Assembly (NCBI GenBank): GCA_963575745.1
Contig: CAUYUJ010009397.1
Location: forward strand, 1 to 34,485
Origin: Prorocentrum cordatum
Lineage: Eukaryota; Sar; Dinophyceae; Prorocentrales; Prorocentraceae
Reading direction: 5' to 3'
Length of the DNA: 34,485 bases
Shown: positions 30,082 through 34,485 of the stretch, piece by piece
Position numbering within the stretch: the first letter of the stretch is position 1
How the letters are laid out: every line of letters starts with the position of its first letter
Notes under the pieces: generated by a model
What the model saw: only the letters and a program-made list of their open reading frames with translations
Database searches by the model: none
What the model was told of the DNA's origin: nothing
Translations under genes and position numbers: made by a program

Positions 30082-30525
30082 TGCAGCTCGTGCTGGTCTG
30101 CCGTGCTCCTGTGGTCTGCCGTGCTGGTCTGCCGTGTTCTGCGGTCCGCCGTGCTGGTTCGTAGTGCTGCTGTGGTCTGCCGTGCTCGTGTGGTCTGCCG
30201 TGCTAGTCTGCCGTGCTCTTGTGGTCCGCCGCGTTCGTCTGTAGAGGTGCTGTGGTCTGCCGTGCCCCTGGGGTCTGCCGCGCTGGTCTGCCGTGCTCCT
30301 CTGGTCTGCCGTGCCGGTCTGCCGTGCTCTTGTGGATTGCCGTTTTGGTTTGCCGTGCTCTTGTGGTCCGCCGTGGTTGTCTGCCGTGCTCCTGTGGTCT
30401 GCTATGCTCCTTCTCGTTCTGCCGTTCTGGTCAGCCGTGCTCCTGTGGTCTGCCGTGCTGGCCTGCCGTGCTGCTGTGGTATGCCGTGCTCGTCTGCCGC
30501 ACTGCTGCGTTGTTGGTCTGCGTTT
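30082..30525. repeat. CTGCCGTGCT minisatellite
   Basis: Alternating units of about 13 bp (CTGCCGTGCTGGT) and 18 bp (CTGCCGTGCTCCTGTGGT), degenerate. Open frames with LVCRA/LLWSA repeats are artefacts. Confidence 0.85.
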
Positions 30526-30863
30526 CTAAGTTTCTTTGACATTATCAACGTGCGTTTTTCTGACAGGGTTCGTTGGCAAATCGGCGCATCCCGTTCTTGT
30601 CCGGTCAGGTTCCTCGAAATGAGCATTTCGTTTGAGACATGATCGCACGAACTAGATGTTCGCAACATCGTCTTTTATCTAAAAAACTTGCTCTTCGCTT
30701 GGGACATCCTCCAAAACATGAAAGTCATGAATTTGACGAACCTTCGAAACTGAGCGTTGCGCCTGAAACATCCTTGAACAAATCGAACAATCTTTTGGAG
30801 AAGAACCAAAACCAACATCTCAAGGATCCAGCGCGCCAGGCGCCCCTGTGATAAATCAACAAG
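30526..30863. other. Non-coding DNA with diverged ~60-bp repeats
   Basis: Weakly repeated segments such as GAGCATTTCGTTTGAGACAT and CTCTTCGCTTGGGACATCCT. No gene recognised. Confidence 0.35.
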
Positions 30864-31110
30864 GGGCGGCGGATATACTGGCCTTCGGCCCATCCCGCCG
30901 CCGCGCCTGGGTGGTGGGTCAGAGGCCTCTTGAATGTTCGTTGGGATATCGCGGTGGGCCTCTCGGGGGCCTCTTGGAGCAAGTTTCGAAGCCTCTCGGG
31001 GGCAGTGTTGGGGCCTCTTGGGGCCTCCTGGGGCCTCCTGGGACCCTCTCGGGGCGGAGGGTTAGGATTTTCGAATCGTGGTCCCCCTCTTGGGCCTTTC
31101 TTGTGTGAAG
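30864..31110 (+). repeat. Dispersed repeat, copy 3 of 3, with CTTGGGG tail
   Basis: GGCGGCGGAT and ATCCCGCCGCC form an inverted repeat around ACTGGCCTTCGGCC. Then GGTGGGTCAGAGGCCTCTTG and TTCGTTGGGATATCG match copy 1 at 3768. CTTGGGG repeats and the TCGTGGTCCCCCTCTTGGGC module follow. Confidence 0.7.
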
Positions 31111-31627
31111 ATGAACAGGTTGAGGGCCCGGCTCGAAACGCAGCAGATCAAGCAGTTTGGATATTTTTCATTCACGAGGTGTTCGAGAATTTTAAACACA
31201 ACATAACATAACAAAATATGTGCCGCTGCCAGTCGTGTTCTTATCATATCAGGGGATCCCCTTTTGAGCTATCAGCAGATAACAAGTTATCATATGTGTT
31301 CCAGTCATTGACTGGGGCTTCCCTGATTTCAGAGTGCTGTGTGTGGTCGGTCGCGTGGCGACCGCTTTCATAACGGTCGACATCGCGGAGCTCGCAGCGA
31401 TAAAAGACATCGTGTACCCATCATCATTGACACTGGTAGTGCGCAGCAATGTGTGAGAGGACGGCCGTTATGCAGAACACGCAATGTCACTGGCTTGTTC
31501 TTGCCACTCTACATATAATATAAAGACCTATTTCTTGCGATCAGGCACTACATGTCCCATCGAGAACCAGTTCTCGCACCGCTGCGAGTTCAGCAGCGCC
31601 GACGACGACCCTTCTCGCATCAAGATG
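31111..31627. other. Flank upstream of the retroelement gag, LTR not identified
   Basis: Unique sequence. An LTR and primer-binding site would be expected here, but I could not define their ends, and no matching 3' LTR lies in the window. Confidence 0.35.

Positions 31628-34485
<2,858 letters not shown>

Noticed and set aside
30103-30642. Cys/Val-rich protein
   Set aside because: Translation of the CTGCCGTGCT minisatellite in several frames.

Overview
The window reads as nuclear DNA of a photosynthetic, peridinin-containing dinoflagellate. The strongest evidence is a copy of the peridinin-chlorophyll a-binding protein gene (PCP, about 5398-6503) with a plastid leader carrying an FVP motif. 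Other support: a tandem pair of relict spliced-leader sequences (2938-2974), pyrimidine-tract/AG trans-splice acceptors just ahead of start codons, GC-AG as well as GT-AG intron candidates, all recognisable genes on the + strand, and a very heavy load of satellites and microsatellites. Species cannot be fixed from the sequence.

Layout. 1-2088: 42-bp minisatellite with three copies of a shared linker. 2089-3390: mostly unique DNA with relict spliced leaders and a possible reverse-transcriptase-like remnant. 3391-5335: degenerate CTTGGGG-type repeats. 5398-6503: damaged PCP gene. 6611-7541: a terminal-inverted-repeat (TIR) element. 7542-9869: no convincing gene. 9870-10047: (GA)n. 10243-14590: a secreted-protein gene with about three copies of a 120-residue Cys-rich module and a VWD-like C-terminal domain, interrupted by two TIR elements. 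14591-17285: microsatellite and GC-rich arrays. 17283-26390: a compound satellite alternating a 41-bp and a 90-bp array, with a helicase 3' exon (19092-19557) lying inside it. 26391-26930: two more tandem repeats. 27200-29343: 5' part of an NRT2-type nitrate transporter with a 1.4-kb TIR-bounded intron. 29344-31627: repeats and non-coding DNA. 31628-34485: decayed Ty1/copia-type gag-protease region whose gag is split by a large (GA)n expansion.

The most interesting signal is a set of introner-like elements. Family I sits inside two unrelated genes, at 11873-13865 and 27669-29070. Both copies share the TIR (core GCCACCGTGCC), a (GAT)n block, a GTCACATGTGAC palindrome, CTTGGG-rich DNA and a near-identical 3' block. 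Removing them at aligned GC-AG or GT-AG sites keeps the reading frame in both genes. One copy is flanked by a 9-bp direct repeat. Family II (6611-7541 and 10366-11043) has a different TIR and a 3' G-run/hairpin block. Both families look as if they bring their own 5' splice site. Introner-like elements are already known from dinoflagellates; the specific families described here are what would need checking.

The genes do not form a pathway. PCP is a light-harvesting protein, the transporter would import nitrate, and the helicase and the secreted protein are unrelated to both. Several genes carry frameshifts or stops, which may be real decay or assembly error.
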